DNA of 15,511 nt from assembly GCA_018062725.1 (NCBI GenBank), contig JAGORP010000044.1, positions 1-15,511 on the forward strand, in the 5' to 3' direction. Source of the DNA: Flavobacterium sp. (GTDB lineage Bacteria > Bacteroidota > Bacteroidia > Flavobacteriales > Flavobacteriaceae). Under the pieces are notes generated by a model. The model did no database searches and was not told where the DNA came from. It saw only the letters and a program-made list of their open reading frames with translations. Below are positions 15,394 to 15,511 of the stretch, one piece after another (position 1 is the first letter of the stretch; each line of letters starts with the position of its first letter). The position numbers were made by a program, and so were the translations under genes.

Positions 15394-15433
15394 TTATTTA
15401 GTTGCTAAGGTTCTCAGTCGCTGAGGCCCTAAG
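15394..15433. repeat. Five-unit array of 8-bp repeats, pattern NNNCTNAG
   Basis: Read on the + strand the units are TTATTTAG, TTGCTAAG, GTTCTCAG, TCGCTGAG and GCCCTAAG, with strict 8-bp spacing. Four units keep CTNAG exactly; the first has TTTAG. CTNAG is itself palindromic, so both strands show the same pattern. The array fills the gap between the four-helix-bundle gene and the start of the nucleoid-associated protein gene. The function is unknown. Confidence 0.75.
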
Positions 15434-15437
15434 GTTT

Positions 15438-15511
15438 TTAATTCCGTTCTTTGATTTTGTTAACAAATGAAATTAACATTCTTTCTATTTCTCGACTATT
15501 TTCATATAGAG
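15438..15511 (-). CDS. Four-helix-bundle (S23/Avd-like) protein, C-terminal end only
   Basis: The frame enters from beyond the right edge of the window and ends with TAA at 15440-15438. The visible residues are LYENSREIERMLISF followed by VNKIKERN. This resembles the end of the last helix in the short 'four helix bundle' proteins common in Bacteroidota, related to the protein encoded in 23S rRNA intervening sequences and to Avd of diversity-generating retroelements. With only 24 codons in view, the call rests on resemblance and on the adjacent repeat. The role is unknown. Confidence 0.55.
   Translation of the reverse strand, partial: LYENSREIERMLISFVNKIKERN

Noticed and set aside
15394..15433. 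Reading the CTNAG array as a CRISPR or as a terminator
   Set aside because: Units are 8 bp without unique 25-40 bp spacers, so not CRISPR. The CTCAG/CTGAG pair could form only a short stem and there is no U-tract directly after it on the minus strand.

Overview
The window looks like chromosome from a Flavobacterium-type member of the Bacteroidota. The evidence is low GC content, lack of Shine-Dalgarno sequences, several matches to the Bacteroidota -7 promoter box TAnnTTTG, a type IX secretion C-terminal sorting domain, lipoboxes typical of the phylum, and an elongated NusB next to a DUF1573 lipoprotein and YajC. No stretch longer than about 120 bases lacks a gene. I see no rRNA, tRNA, CRISPR array, transposase or phage gene.

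Left part (1-2733, + strand): the 3' end of a secreted beta-propeller protein with a T9SS sorting domain, then the compact set nusB - DUF1573 lipoprotein - yajC. This set is closed by a perfect 42-bp palindromic terminator shared with the convergent gene.

Middle (2730-5448, - strand): a LigB-type ring-cleaving dioxygenase, peptidase T with its own promoter box, and a YdeI/OmdA-like protein whose start overlaps the end of pepT. Divergent from these (5560-8587, + strand) is an export cassette of lipoprotein membrane-fusion protein, MacB/FtsX-type permease and ATPase. The three genes are linked by 1-nt stop/start overlaps. No outer-membrane channel gene is in the cassette.

Right part (8584-14269, - strand): read in transcription order, a DUF4442 hotdog protein, then a close-packed run of a BatA-like von Willebrand A membrane protein, a dihydroorotase-like protein, a DUF4870 membrane protein, an alpha/beta hydrolase and a pentapeptide-repeat protein. 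A DUF1905 protein follows, probably with its own promoter. The dihydroorotase homologue has lost the HxH metal motif and other ligands, so it is probably a non-catalytic PyrC' type.

Right edge (14300-15511, - strand): a nucleoid-associated protein (NdpA/YejK family) with a good terminator. Its start codon directly abuts an array of five 8-bp units of pattern NNNCTNAG. Beyond the array is the C-terminal end of what looks like a four-helix-bundle (S23/Avd-like) protein. This array and the pseudo-dihydroorotase are the two items most worth a second look.
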